Assembly (NCBI GenBank): GCA_018398765.1
Contig: JAHBMJ010004761.1
Coordinates: forward strand, 62,001 to 126,000
DNA: 64,000 bases
Reading direction: 5' to 3'
Source: Chromera velia
Taxonomy: Eukaryota; Sar; Chromeraceae
The notes below the pieces were generated by a model. The model was not told where the DNA came from. It saw only the letters and a program-made list of their open reading frames with translations, and ran no database searches. Positions 10,748 to 22,298 of the stretch are shown here, one piece after another. Both the position numbers and the translations under genes were made by a program. Each line of letters starts with the position of its first letter. Within the stretch, counting starts at the first letter, position 1.

Positions 10748-13700
10748 ACACTTACTTTTGTTGCAAAGTGGCGTGTTGAGACGCAGAGCACTTCCAAGGA
10801 TTTCAACACACACACTCAAGCACAGGAACCGAAATCCATGAAACACATTGTCGCTTTCAGATAAAGGGGCAGAGATGGACAGAAAATCCAATTCGTGTCT
10901 CTGAGACGGTCGAAAATCCGACTCACTCTGTTGATAGCTTGCGGATTCGCCCCCTTCTCCAACAGAATCGCCACGATCTCCTTGTCGCCCCTCTCCGCGG
11001 CAATCCACAAGGACGTCGCTCCGGCCCTGGGACCCCGACTCTGCATGCATTCAGACATGCACTCATTCATGCATTCATGCTATCGCATGGCAACTGATTT
11101 TTCAAATGCTCGATGCAGTATAAAAAGGACGAAGAGGACCAATCGCCTGCGAGGGTGTCTTTACGTCCTGCGCACAGGTAGACGCAGACACCTGCACTCT
11201 CTGCGAGAGGAGCAGCTGGTCTCTTAGTCGGAAGAGGAGCACCATTTCAGGGGACAGTGACACAACGATATACTTAGAGAAAGAGATACTCAGGAAAAGA
11301 CAATCTGATGCAGAGCACGATGCAGGGACACCAAAAATAAGCGATCTTGGCAGTCTTCAGCGAGTCACTGACTCACTTTGTCTGCAGCCTCAGTGTTGGC
11401 GCCCTTCTCCAGCAGCACCTTCACAATCTCCTTGTGGCCCTTCCCACTGGCAATCCGAAGGGGCGTCATTCCGAGAACCTGCACGGGTACAGTGTCACAG
11501 AGTCAGTCGCACGTGCAGGTGTTTGAAAGGCCGTAAAGGTGCTCTACAATGTGCAAAGCACCGTTCTCTTCCGCATACACTGAACTTTGAACTGCGGTGG
11601 AATTATAAGCACGGCTCTTAATGGCGTGATGCTCAGTTGCACAAAAGCACCCAAACGAAGAGCATTCAAAAAAATTAGGAAAGGTTCATATGGGCAGAAA
11701 TTGAGGCGGTTCAAAAGCTGATCGGCTCACTGCGTCTGCAGCCTCAATGTTGGCGCCTTCGTCTAGCAGCACCCCCAGAGTCGCCTTCTGGCCAGTCTCC
11801 GCCGCAATCCGCAAAGGAGTCCTTCCGTCCTGCACACAGGAAGATACAACACAGAGAAGAGAAAGGATACTCGTTGATTGAATCGCATAAAGTTTGACAA
11901 ATCCATAGAGCACGACACAAAATCCGTCTACCCAACTTGAAGCGCGTTCCGACTAGACACACCCACTTGCAGAGGAGCTAGGATTTTGAGGTGGCACTTT
12001 CAACTACGACCACACGAAAATGCTGAGAGAGACGGACTGGCACCTGTTCTCATCGGTGCACATGAGGGGGGCATGTGACCGATTGACTGACTGACCCTGT
12101 CTGCAGCCTCCAGATTCGCCTTCTTCTTCAGCAGCATCTCCAGAACTTCCTTATGGCCCAATTCCGCGGCAACCCACAACGGCACCCGTTTTCCGAACTG
12201 CACACAGTCAGCAAACAAAACGTCAAACTTGATTTTGGAGCTATCCCTTTCAATCGAAACCGGGGAAACCAAGGGAGAAATGTGAATGTTGGCATACTCT
12301 TGCTTTCCTTGCGTGAAGTATGAACTCATTCAAAACTTCGAGAACGCCGGCAAAGAAAAACACATATCCGGAGATTTAATTCCAGAGAGATGCACGGAAG
12401 AAAATCCAGTTGTTGTACAAAGAAGGAGAAACTTACTGACTGCTGCAGCCTCAATGTTGGCATTTTTTTCCAACAGCAGGGCCACTATCTCTTTTTTGTT
12501 CTTCTCGGTAGCAACCCACAGGGGAGTTCTCCCATTCTGCGCAAAGGCAGCCGAAGACACACACGAGTTTTCCAAGAGCACCAACTGATCTTCCGGTTAG
12601 ATGATGGGCACCAAATCACAGAACGACAACAAACGAATGTTCAGAGAAAGAAACAGAGAGTCTGTGATAAAGGGAATACACCAGAACGACACCAACATAC
12701 GCCATCCTGACAGTCTCGAAGCACCAACTCACTCTGTCTGCAGCCTCAATGTCAGCGCCCTTCTCCAGCAACCTCTCCACGATTTCCTTTCGACCCTTCT
12801 CTCCGGCGATTCGCAAAGGCGTCATCCCGTGCAGCTGCACACAGTCAGGTCAAACGCAGGAACAGAGAGAGAACCTGTTGGTCGAACCGACAAACATATC
12901 GACAAGAAGTCTTTGCAGCATTAGGGGATTGACTCACTTTGTCTCGAGCTTCAATGTTGGCGCCCTTCTCCAACAGCATTTCCAACATCTCTGTTTGGCC
13001 CCTTTCTGCGGCAACCCAGAAGGCTGTCTTTCCATCAAACTGCACACAAGATCACACAAGGAGAGGCAGATTCAGTCCTGCAACATACGCAGAGCAGCGC
13101 TCCCAAGACGTAGTCCTGATGGTCGCAAAGACAAGGCAGCCTGCCTACACTCAATCGAAGGTGAGTGCGTGGGACGAAGGCTCCCACCCACCCAGAGATT
13201 CGCAGAGAAACAATTTTCTTTGTAGTTGTAGGCACCAGACTAGGGTCAGACAAACAGGTCCCACTCTGGCAGTAGTGCAGCCCTGACTGACTTTGTCTGC
13301 AGCCTCAATGTCAGCGCCCTTCTCCAGCAGTCCCTCCACAATTTGCACTCGACCCCTCTCCCCGGCAATTCGCAAGGGCGTCATACCCAAGACCTGCATG
13401 CATGCACACCATCAAAATGAGGTCAGACGCAGACAGGAAGAGAACCCAGTGATCGATGCACTGGCACACAAACATACATACAGGGTCTTGCCATGGCAAC
13501 TCTCAAGGGTTGACTCAACTCACTTTGTCTCTCGCTTCAATGTTGGCGCCCTTCTCGAGCAGCATCTCCACAATTTCGCTATCGCCCCTTTCCACTGCAA
13601 TCCACAGCGGCGTCTTTGTTCCGTCCTGCATTTAGTTGCAGTCAGTCGCAGACTTGAAGAAACATTTCAAAGTTGTTGGCTGATTAAACCAATCACTGAC

Positions 13701-15487
13701 GAGAGGAAAAGCGCAGCACTCTAGAGGAAAAGGGCGTCCTCCGATGCCTTCCCTGCGCGCACGCAGTGAGTGGAAGAAGAGCTTCTCGGGAGAGCAGTTT
13801 CAAGAACCGTCTGTAAGCATACACACTCATGCAGGGCCAAGCACTGCATTCAAATCCAGTGGTAAGATCAAGCATGTGAGGTGGTCCCAAGACTTATCGA
13901 CTGACCCTGTCTACGATCTCAGTCTTGGCGCCCTTTTCCAGCAGCATCCGCACAATTTCCTTGTCCCCCCTCTCCGTGGCAATCCAGAGGGACGTTTGTC
14001 CTCTTCGAAGGTCCTGCACACATACATGGCCAGTCAGATATGCGGTGCATTGACGGCATGCAAAACATCACTTGAAGAGAGTGAAATCAATCGATTCCAA
14101 ACAAAAATGGCGTCCTTCCTGGATGATTGCCCTCAGTCGCAGAGGAACGTATGCCAAGCTAATCACCCCCCCAATCTCAGAACAAAAAGAGAGAAAAGGC
14201 CATCTGAGCATTGACTCACGTTTTCGAAAACCTCAGTGTCAGCCCCCCTCTCCAACAGCATCTCCACAATCTCCTGGTGGCCCCTCTCCACGGCAATCCA
14301 CAAGGGGGTCCTCCCGCGGGTCTGCACACACACAGCCATGGCAAGTCAAGCTCAAGAGAGTGTTCTGAACTCCGTGGAGCTGCTTCAAGTGGAGCAGAGA
14401 AGCGCTCGCTCCCCCCACATGCAGTCAATTGGAGTGTCGTCACCAATACAGGAGATCATGCCGTCGAGCTCACTTGATTCAAAAGCAATCATTCTCACAT
14501 CTGTGGACAGACGGTTTTTTTGAAACCAGAACAGCAGTCTGCTGACAGAGGTACCCCGAGATACGGACAAAGAATCTGACGATGCGAGGCCTGACTGACC
14601 CTGTCTGCAGCCTCCAGATTCGCCCCTATCTCCAAGAGCATCTCCACAATTTCCTTATGGCCCCTTTCCGCGGCAGTCCACAGGGCCGTTCCTCCCCCGT
14701 TCTGCGCACAGTCGGCCACAGAGCGGGTGGGGCGCATTCATCGGCTGCTTCCAAGTGTACGAACAGAAAGGGCTGCAATGGAATGGCGTGACTCCGACAA
14801 AAAGAGCAGCCTTCCACTGCCTCATTGCATGCGGTCAGTCACAGAGCTAGTTTGAAAAGCATGTGCAGGAACACACAAGCTCGTGCACAGTCAATACAGC
14901 GAGCATTGGGAGATTCACAGACTGACGGACTCACTGTGCCGACTGCCTCAGTGTTGCATTCATTTTCATACAGCGCTCCTTATTCTGTTTGAATTCTGAA
15001 CGAAAAGGAATGCATGGACTCACTGTGCCGACTGTCTCAGTCTTGGCGCTCTTCTCCAACAGCATTTGCACGATTTCCTTGTGGCCGGCGGCTGCTGCGA
15101 CCCGCAATGGCGTCACTCGGTTCTGCACAGAGAGAGCCCGTCACAAATGCAGCGAATTAAACTGCATTCTTCATGATATAAAGTCCTGACTGCCCGTCAC
15201 CGCCTCTCTGAAACCATGCATTCAGTCGCAGAGAAACATGTCATGACAGGACTTTCATGACCTCCAACCAAAAATGCCGAGAAAGATAGTGCTGGCCTCC
15301 GGTACACAGGTAAGCTGGCTGACTCCGTCTGAGGCCTCAACGTTGGCGCCATTGTCCAACAGCATCCTCACAATCTCCGTGTGACCCCTCTCGACCGCAA
15401 CCCACAAGGGCCCCCTTCCTTTGGACTGCATACAGACAGTCAGTCAGTCAGCCAGAGAATTAGTGCGATGAGTTTGCATGGGACAGT

Positions 15488-15539
<52 letters not shown>

Positions 15540-15575
15540 GAGACAGACAGAGAGAGAGAGAGACAGACAGAGAGA

Positions 15576-15621
<46 letters not shown>

Positions 15622-18600
15622 CACAGAAGGAGAGAAGGGCAGAGGAGAAGGAAACAGGGACAGAGAGAAACAAAGAAGAGGAACGGCGGGAGAGAGAAAA
15701 ACAGACAGGAAGATCGACAGAAAGACATATCCTGTAACCTCCGCTGATAGGTTTGACCGTCGCCAAGCACGAACTCACGTCTGCAGCCTCAATATTGGCG
15801 CCCTTCTCCCAAAGCATCCTCACTATTTCCTTGTGACCCCTTTCTGTGGCAATCCGAAAGGGCGTCCTTCCGTCCTGCACACTCAGCCGCATGCGGAAAA
15901 TTTTGGACCACGACTGGCCGAGTTTTGTTCAATCAGCAAAACAATTCACAGAGCAGAAATCCGGCGAAAAAGAGTTTCATTCCACGTCGTCTCGACAAGC
16001 ACACAGTCACTGAGAAGAGTGTTCAAACTGCATTCCCAAGAAAAAAGAACAAGATATTCACAGGGAGGGACCACGAATACCTCCGAGAATGAATGAGCCT
16101 TTGAACTTCAATCACTGACTCACTCTGCCTTCTGTCTCAATCTCGGCGCCCTTGTCTAGCAGCATCATCAGTATCTCCTGGTTGCCCTTGTCGGCCGCCA
16201 TCCATAAGGGCCTCTCTGCTGTTTCGAAGACCTGCAGATAGGTGACCACAGAAAACAAAAAAAGGCCTCTCTGCTGTTTCGAAGATCTGCAGATAGATAA
16301 TTTACAGCAGCGCACACAGGGTCAGTGGAGCTCGGAGCGACGAGGTGTGACGAAATGTTCTGTCCGACCATGGCGCCCATCAACACACACTCCGAGCCGT
16401 GGAAGAAAGAGTCCATTTTCCACAACACCAAACTAAGTGAAGCAGACCCTAGCAAGGCTCCTGTCAATTGAGAAGCCAGTGCAAGCTGCTGCTCCAAACA
16501 CACACTGATCAACTCACACTGTCTGTGATCTCAGTGTCCGCGCCCGCGTTCAATAGAATCCTCACAATCTCCCTGTGACCCTTCTGCACTGCAATCCACA
16601 AGGCCGCCCGCTTTCCGGGCTGCACACAATCAGTCGCAGAAACGCGCGCACACACACATACACATACACACACACACACACAGAGTGGGAGGGAGAGAAA
16701 GGAAGAGCAAAGTGAAGGAGAGATAGAGATATTTAGAGAGAGGGAGAGTCTGAGAGACCCTGTATCATTGCACCTGTGCTTTCCTTTTTTCGAATATCGC
16801 AGGACAAACGGACTTTGTCTCCAGCATTCGGCTTCGCGCCCTTCTTCAGCAGCATCTCCACAATATCCTTGTGGCCATTCTCCGCGGCAACGAACAAGGG
16901 CAGCTGTGCGGCCAACCTCTGTGCGTAGTCAGTCAAAACAGGCGGAGGAGTGTGCAAAAAGGTACAAAGGTCACAGAAAGATGAAGGGAGGGAGGGACTC
17001 AGGGGGAGAGAGGCAGAGAAAAAGAGATGGAAAGTGAGAGAGCCCAGAAGATACCCCCTCCCCACCCCCCAACCCCCCCACCCCCAGAGGGAGTGAGAGA
17101 AGGAGGGAGGGAAAAAGGGAGGAAGGGAGAGTCTCAGAGACCACACTGCACATGTCAGCCATGCAGATGCTCTTGACAGTCTCAAAGGAAAAACTGACCG
17201 AGGCAGCCTGCGGATCGGCCCCGTTCTCCAACAGCATCTCCACAATCTCCCTGTGTCCCCTCTCAGCAGCACTCTGCAAGGATCCCTCGAACTGCACACA
17301 GTCACAGATGGTCGAGGAATCTTTTCGCTTGATTTGAAACAATATTCGACAAACATAGAGAACAGTTGAAGATCAAGTGAAGGATTAGGCAGGATCCAAC
17401 AGACAGGGCTGCAGGACCAGGAAGAGCTCACCTCAAGCTCAAGGGGCCCCCGACGGAACAACCCGCACAGCAGCAGCCTCACCGCCCGCTTGTGCCCCAT
17501 CTCAGCTGCCAGGACTAGAGCGGTCTTCCGGCCCACAAGGCTTTCCTGAACGCACGAGAGAGGGGATGCAGGCAGACAGGGGTGCACTCATCTCTGTCAA
17601 CCCGCGCGGCTTGATAGAAGAAATGAGGCAAAAAGCAAAGGCACAACGCAGAGACCACCGACCTATCACCCGACACCCGCACTCATTGCCCAGAAGATCC
17701 TTCTCTTTCCCAAAACAGAATGACCGACTGGACAGAAAGCCAAAACAACACGCAACTCTTCGCTGATCCAAAGGAGCAACAAATTTCAGAACCTGTACTT
17801 ACATACATTTGTACATTATACGTGAATGGCCAAAAAAAATACCTACCACTTCTCCATTGATGTCTGCACCTAGCCAGAGCACTAGGCGCAGATCGTCCCC
17901 CCTCCCCGTCTGCATGAACTTCCTCAGGGCTGCTTGGAGAATGGCTGCCGATATCTGCACGTTCGGTCGCACGCATCCATGCATTCTCAGATAAACCCAG
18001 ACTCACGTGAAAGCATGTACCTTCTCTGTGAATGAATGCAAAGGCGAATACAAGTGCCCGTTTTCAAAGTTTACACGAAGAAACGAGGGGGAGTTTTTTC
18101 GGTGACTGACTGGTACAGAGCGATAGCGGTTGGCAGGAGCAGAAAGACAATTTTTTTTTGACTGGAAGGAAAGAAAGACAACAAAAGAAAGAATGAATGA
18201 ATGCATGAAGGAAAGAACGAAAGCTGGGAAAGAGGAAGAAAGGAGGAAAGGAAAAAAGGAAAAACTGAATGAACCACAGAAGCTGCTCATACTGACAGGT
18301 TGAAAGCGCCGCACATTCTTGGCGATCATCTGCAGGGAGGGGAAACCAATCGTATATCCATTTGTTTTCATACAGAATTCTTTTTCATACAGAAAATAAA
18401 TGCAGGGAGGGGAGACCAATCGCACATGTAATATCACTTGTATGTAGCCTCAAAACAGGCAGAGAAGCCATGTATTTATATCAGACGCTGGTGTACGCGC
18501 AGTTGACGGTCTGTCTTGAAATTCTCTTCTCTCTACCTGGACGTTGCGTGCGCCATGCAAGACACACTCTGAATGCTCGCATAGTGCATCCATGTCCTGA

Positions 18601-19391
18601 CTGCACTCACTTACCGGTGTCACCTGGAAGCGTGGCCTTGCCCCCGTGTCTGTGCTGGTGGCGGCGGGTCCAGTGCCAGTGTTGGCCGAGGGGGGAAGCC
18701 AAGGCCCTGGTGAGTTGGTGAGGGGCGTTCCTCTCAAGTTTCCTCTCTGATGGCTTGGCACTTTCGTCCCCGGGGCTCTGCCTTTTCTCCTGGTGTCCGT
18801 GGAGATTCCGTTTGATTTACCGACTGTCAGACCGAATATAGAAGCTCCCTCTGTCCCACCCACTGTCGCACCAAAAGCAGAAACTCCCTCTGTCCCACCC
18901 ACCGTAGGACCGAATATAGAAGCTCCCTCTGTCCCACCCACTGTCGCACCAAAAGCAGAAACTCCCTCTGTCCCACCCACCGTCGGACCGAAAACAGAAG
19001 CTCCCTCTGTCCCACCCACTGTCGGACCGAATATAGAAACTCCCTCTGTCCCACCCACTGTAGGACCGAAAACAGAAACTCCCTCTGTCCCACCCACTGT
19101 CGGACCGAAAACAGAAGCTCCCTCTGTCCCACCCACTGTCGCACCGAATATAGAAGCTCCCTCTGTCCCATCCACTGTCGGACCGAATATAGAAGCTCCC
19201 TCTGTCCTACCGACTGTCGGACCGAAAGCAGAAGCTCCCTCTGTCCCACCCACTGTCGGACCAAAATAAGAAAACGCAGGATGAACAGGACGGAAAGAAA
19301 GTTCTTGTTTTACCAAATCGGACTTTTCTGGGGCTGGAGTGCTCCCAGCAGCAGGAAGAGGACTCGTATCCTTTCCTTCAAGACCACTCAT
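10411..19391 (-). CDS. Ankyrin-repeat protein with one repeat per exon (24 exons, about 1086 aa)
   Basis: Exons, 5' to 3': 18615-19391, 18297-18329, 17847-17954, 17432-17545, 17199-17291, 16814-16918, 16518-16619, 16124-16231, 15779-15874, 15324-15425, 15024-15122, 14600-14701, 14220-14321, 13906-14013, 13524-13625, 13292-13393, 12938-13039, 12733-12834, 12441-12536, 12096-12197, 11731-11829, 11377-11478, 10927-11040, 10411-10701. Every junction is phase 0, with CAG acceptors and mostly GTGAGT or GTCAGT donors. Exon 1 (259 codons) carries about eleven 13-residue repeats (FGPTVGGTEGVSV). Exons 2-3 encode a cap: VRRFQP, then ISAAILQAALRKF and a GDD...LGADINGEV segment shared with two other genes here. 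Exons 4-23 each encode one ankyrin repeat of 31-38 residues, consensus TPLWIAAERGHKEIVEMLLE then KGANIEAAD. The last exon begins with half a repeat and reads on to a stop at 10411 through an unused GTGAGT, so its end is uncertain. No enzyme domain is seen; a scaffold or protein-binding role is inferred. Confidence 0.8.
10708..10745. repeat. CA microsatellite in the last intron of the ankyrin gene
   Basis: About 18 CA units directly upstream (in transcript sense) of the last exon's acceptor at 10702. Confidence 0.9.
14927..15045. repeat. Tiny palindromic insert flanked by duplicated exon end (ankyrin exon 15024-15122)
   Basis: The 30-base copies at 14927-14956 and 15016-15045 match at 28 positions and cover the donor and 3' end of an ankyrin exon. 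Between them lies a 59-base insert that, with the flanking bases, begins TGCATTCATTTTCATACAG and ends GAAAAGGAATGCA, i.e. inverted ends. The same leader occurs in inserts at 18353-18400, 33375-33444 and 34386-34410. Confidence 0.7.
15488..15620. repeat. GA/GACA microsatellite in an ankyrin-gene intron
   Basis: Long GA runs interspersed with GACAGACA, in the intron between exons 15779-15874 and 15324-15425. The tract creates long spurious Arg/Glu open frames on the plus strand. Confidence 0.95.
16209..16296. repeat. 33-base duplication of an exon acceptor region with a 22-base spacer
   Basis: Positions 16209-16241 and 16264-16296 match at 32 of 33 bases. The left copy holds the first coding bases and CTGCAG acceptor of the exon 16124-16231. 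The second copy lies upstream in the intron and carries a second acceptor, so an alternative 5'-extended exon is possible. Confidence 0.75.
16640..16735. repeat. CA and GAGA simple repeats in an ankyrin-gene intron
   Basis: CA units at about 16650-16682 are followed by a purine-rich GAGA tract to about 16745. Confidence 0.85.
18331..18424. repeat. Tiny palindromic insert flanked by a 22-base duplication upstream of ankyrin exon 2
   Basis: The direct copies start at 18331 and 18401 (tgcagggagggga then accaatcg, one mismatch). The insert between them contains CATTTGTTTTCATACAG and ends GAAAATAAATG, again inverted ends with the shared TTTTCATACAG core. The left copy contains the acceptor used by exon 18297-18329. 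Confidence 0.65.
18820..19267 (-). repeat. 39-base coding minisatellite, about 11.5 units
   Basis: The units encode FG(P/A)TVGGTEG(A/V)S(V/I/A) in exon 1 of the ankyrin gene. Because 39 is a multiple of three and the unit lacks stops, the opposite strand is also open (a PTVGPKTEAPSVP frame), which is taken as a shadow. Confidence 0.9.
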
Positions 19392-19649
19392 TTTTGAATC
19401 AGACGGAAGACCAGCTCTTCGTGGGCGCCAACTTCTTTACTCTGCCTTAACAAGGTCAGACAAACACAATCGGTCTAATGAAGATATATTTGACTCCAGA
19501 AACTCGCAGAATCAAATCGAAGTCTTGACTTCAGGCAGCTGTGTAAGTAGACCAACAACTGATTTTTCGTCGAAACGTTGCGAAATCTCCAGAGGCGACA
19601 AGTCGACGACACGACAAGGATCAATTATAGACACTGAGTCTGACTCGAT

Positions 19650-19775
19650 CCCCATGCATGCATGCAGCCAGAGTGCATGCATGCGGGGCCCCGGCATGCC
19701 GGCCGGGCCCGGCGGACAACAAAATTCGCGGGCCCGCGCGCGCGGACGTGCATGCAAACATGGCGCATGATGGCC
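19650..19775. promoter_or_regulatory. GC-rich GCATGC island upstream of head-to-head ankyrin genes
   Basis: CATGCATGCATGCAG, GTGCATGCATGC, GGCATGCCGGCCGGGCC and CGCGCGCGCGG palindromes are packed in about 125 bases. The island lies 260 bases upstream of the minus ankyrin start (19391) and about 900 bases upstream of the plus paralogue (20678). It is a likely promoter element by position. Confidence 0.4.
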
Positions 19776-20677
19776 ACGAAAATTGACTGAGGGTTCGTAG
19801 ATGCATAGCACGTCCCAGCATACCGGCCGTTAGTTCGCACGGTATTGGGTATCGTGCCTAGGCCAGTTTCTTCCTAATCTACCCTAATCTATCTACCCTT
19901 AGTTTTTGACTCTGCCTGCCTCTCTATCACGTTTTTTTTTCCTAGTTTCTCTTTTACATCAACTTCAATCGCCCCTGCCGGCCGGAAATTGACCCGGAAT
20001 CACTTAACTCACTCTCAAGCAACAACTTTTCATGAAAATTGCCGCAAAAATCGCTCTTATGCAGTCATTATGATGATTGAGGGTTTTTTTCATGTATGCC
20101 GCGTCCCTATATATGAGAAGCGGATCTAACCTAGTTTGTCAATTTGTTCCGTCCTACGACTACCAGCGATGAAAATAGGCGTAACTTCGATCACCCTGAT
20201 ACAGCTGATCAATCGCGGCCTCACAACAGGTTGGACAATCAAAAGAGAGAGAAAAGAGACAGAGGGGATGCAGGGCAGAACCTTCGGATGCAGTCATCAC
20301 CATGCATGCATGTTATCATCATGTCATCATCTCTCGATCAAACAGTCATGCAAATTAAGTCAGGCACAATATAATACAGTCATGGCACAGTCAGTCGATA
20401 GTGGCCGGACTGGAAAACTCCAGTTAGAATGGTAACGTTCGAGTTAATTATTATTAAGTAGGATCGATGTCCATTTTTGCCCGACTCTCACACCGCTGCT
20501 GGCTTCGATCAAATCTTCAGTCTGACTACAGGCGCTCGACAGAGTCTATACATTTCCGATTGGCAGGTTTGTGCAATTGATGTAGCAATTCATTTGAAAA
20601 GGAGTCTTCCTACCATCTCCCTACTGGCTCCCTTTGTAGTCGGCTGTTTCTCCTAATATTTTGAAATCGACTTGAAA
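19776..20677. other. Intergenic, 5' flank of the compact ankyrin gene
   Basis: No coding exon is recognised. Scattered GCATGCATG (about 20301) and a palindromic ATATATGAG-type stretch are seen. Confidence 0.5.
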
Positions 20678-22298
20678 ATGGAGGAGACGGCTGTCAATCC
20701 TCCTCTAACCATCGAAGCCTTTCTCCAACGTCTCAAAACGTTGAGGGCCTCTGTTGTCGCTGATCTTGACTCCGCCTTCGAGATTATCGAAAAAACTTTG
20801 AGGGTGAAGGAGGGACACGAAAATGCAGCAGCAGCTGCAGCCGCACCCGCGACTATCCCATGTGTTCAAAAGGAAGATGTCGCTGTTCTTGATGCGGTGA
20901 AGAAGGCTGGGAGAGAAATGATAAGGCAGTTGGAAAAGGTCATATACAGGCACTTTGAAATTGATGTGGGTTTGATTAAATAATTGAAGTGGGTGTTAGT
21001 AAAAAGATTCGCGAGTTACGACCTGTGTCAGCAGAGACCACCCAGAAGGCACTGTCTAATTTCATCAGCGGTGCCAACAATGGAGATGTGTCTGTCCTCG
21101 AGACCTTGGAAGGGACGGGTAGAGAGTTTTCGCAGAACGTGAAAGGGCAGCTGGGGGGGGTGATCAGCAGACACGTTCGAATTGATGTGGGTTACCTTTA
21201 CGAGCAGAGCATTAGCGATGTCATCCATGACTTTCAACCAGTATCCCCAGAGACCACTCACCGCGCACTAGCTGACTTTGTCAGTGGTGCTAGCGGCGGA
21301 GACGACTTTCGTCTCTGCCTGAAGGCAGAAGCGGATATGAACGGACTTGTTGAGGGTCAGACGGCTCTGATCAAGGCCGTGTATGCGAACCACACGGAAG
21401 CTTTTGAGACAATCTTGAGTGACCATCTGGATTTGGAGGTAAGGTAGGGCAGGTCTCTGCAGACACTACGGGTATGGTGACTGGCGACACGGCTGTGATC
21501 GTTGCCAGTCGTCAGCGTCGGTGGGAAATGATTCGGTCCCTGGTTGCAAAGGGGGCAAATGTGGATATAGTGGGACGAGATGGCAAGAAGGCACTGGAGG
21601 TTGCTTATGAGGCTGCAGGCCCGCAACTCGACTCTGTTTTTCCCTTTGACAATCCTTTTAGACTTGACTACGACCTCCAGAACGGTGACCCTGCAGTCCG
21701 CTCTGCTGTGAGTGAGGCTCTGAAAGACCTCCTCGCAAAGACTTCCGATGTGGCTGATCTAAAGATCAGCGCTCAGAAGGATTTTGAAAAAGAATCTCTC
21801 GCTCATTTCTTTTCCTGGTATGAGTTTGAAGAATTGTTGCTCTTGTCCCTCTCTAGGGGAGTGGACATCGATGATTTCGATGAAGACAGGTGGACAGCGC
21901 TGATGTACAGTTCAGCGAGGGCCAGACCTCAGTATGTGCAAATTATTTTAGACAACGGGGCCAACGTCAACAAGTCAAACGGATCGTACACTCCACTCAC
22001 CACCGCTATGTTACCCGCCATTGATAGAGATGAGACTTCCATACAGTCTGCGCTAGAGGTGTGTACAATCCTCTTTGATCGCGGTGCTAATGTCAATTCT
22101 CGAGTTTTCCAGGGGGACACCGTCATTCATGAAGTAGTACGGAGTGGTGTGACGGAGTTTGTGCGCTTACTTGTTGAGAGAGGTACTGACGTGCAGCTGA
22201 CTGATAGATCAGGCCAGACGCCTCATGATCTGGCTGTTCAAAGGGACAGCTCTACGGAGATAGTAGCTCTTCTGACGCCACCAGCTACTGCAAATTGA
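20678..22298 (+). CDS. Compact ankyrin-repeat paralogue, nearly intronless (about 528 aa)
   Basis: Segments 20678-20969, 20990-21438 and 21453-22298 join into one frame if two very short GT-AG segments (20970-20989 and 21439-21452) are removed; otherwise they are two frameshifts. Start is the ATG at 20678 (METAVNPP after MEE). Residues 1-150 contain two diverged copies of a helical module, LRPVSAETTQKALSNF and FQPVSPETTHRALADF, matching the cap of the two exon-rich ankyrin genes (FQP then VS/IS...AL). A GDDFRLCLKAEADMNGLV segment follows, then about six ankyrin repeats, e.g. GDTAVIVASRQRRWEMIRSL and DRSGQTPHDLAVQRDSSTEI. The gene stands head-to-head with the exon-rich ankyrin gene. The lack of ordinary introns suggests a retrocopy or lost introns. 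A decaying copy cannot be excluded, but 846 bases of the third segment are fully open. Confidence 0.6.

Noticed and set aside
15478-15747. Arg/Glu-rich plus-strand frames
   Set aside because: They are produced by a GA microsatellite in an intron.
10708-17100. Regularly spaced similar blocks about 300 bases apart resembling a CRISPR or tandem array
   Set aside because: The blocks are ankyrin-coding exons with splice sites, in a eukaryotic gene; the spacers are introns.
18793-19269. 158-codon plus-strand frame of PTVGPKTEAPSVP repeats
   Set aside because: It is the reverse reading of the 39-base coding minisatellite; the minus strand has the ATG, donor and downstream exons.
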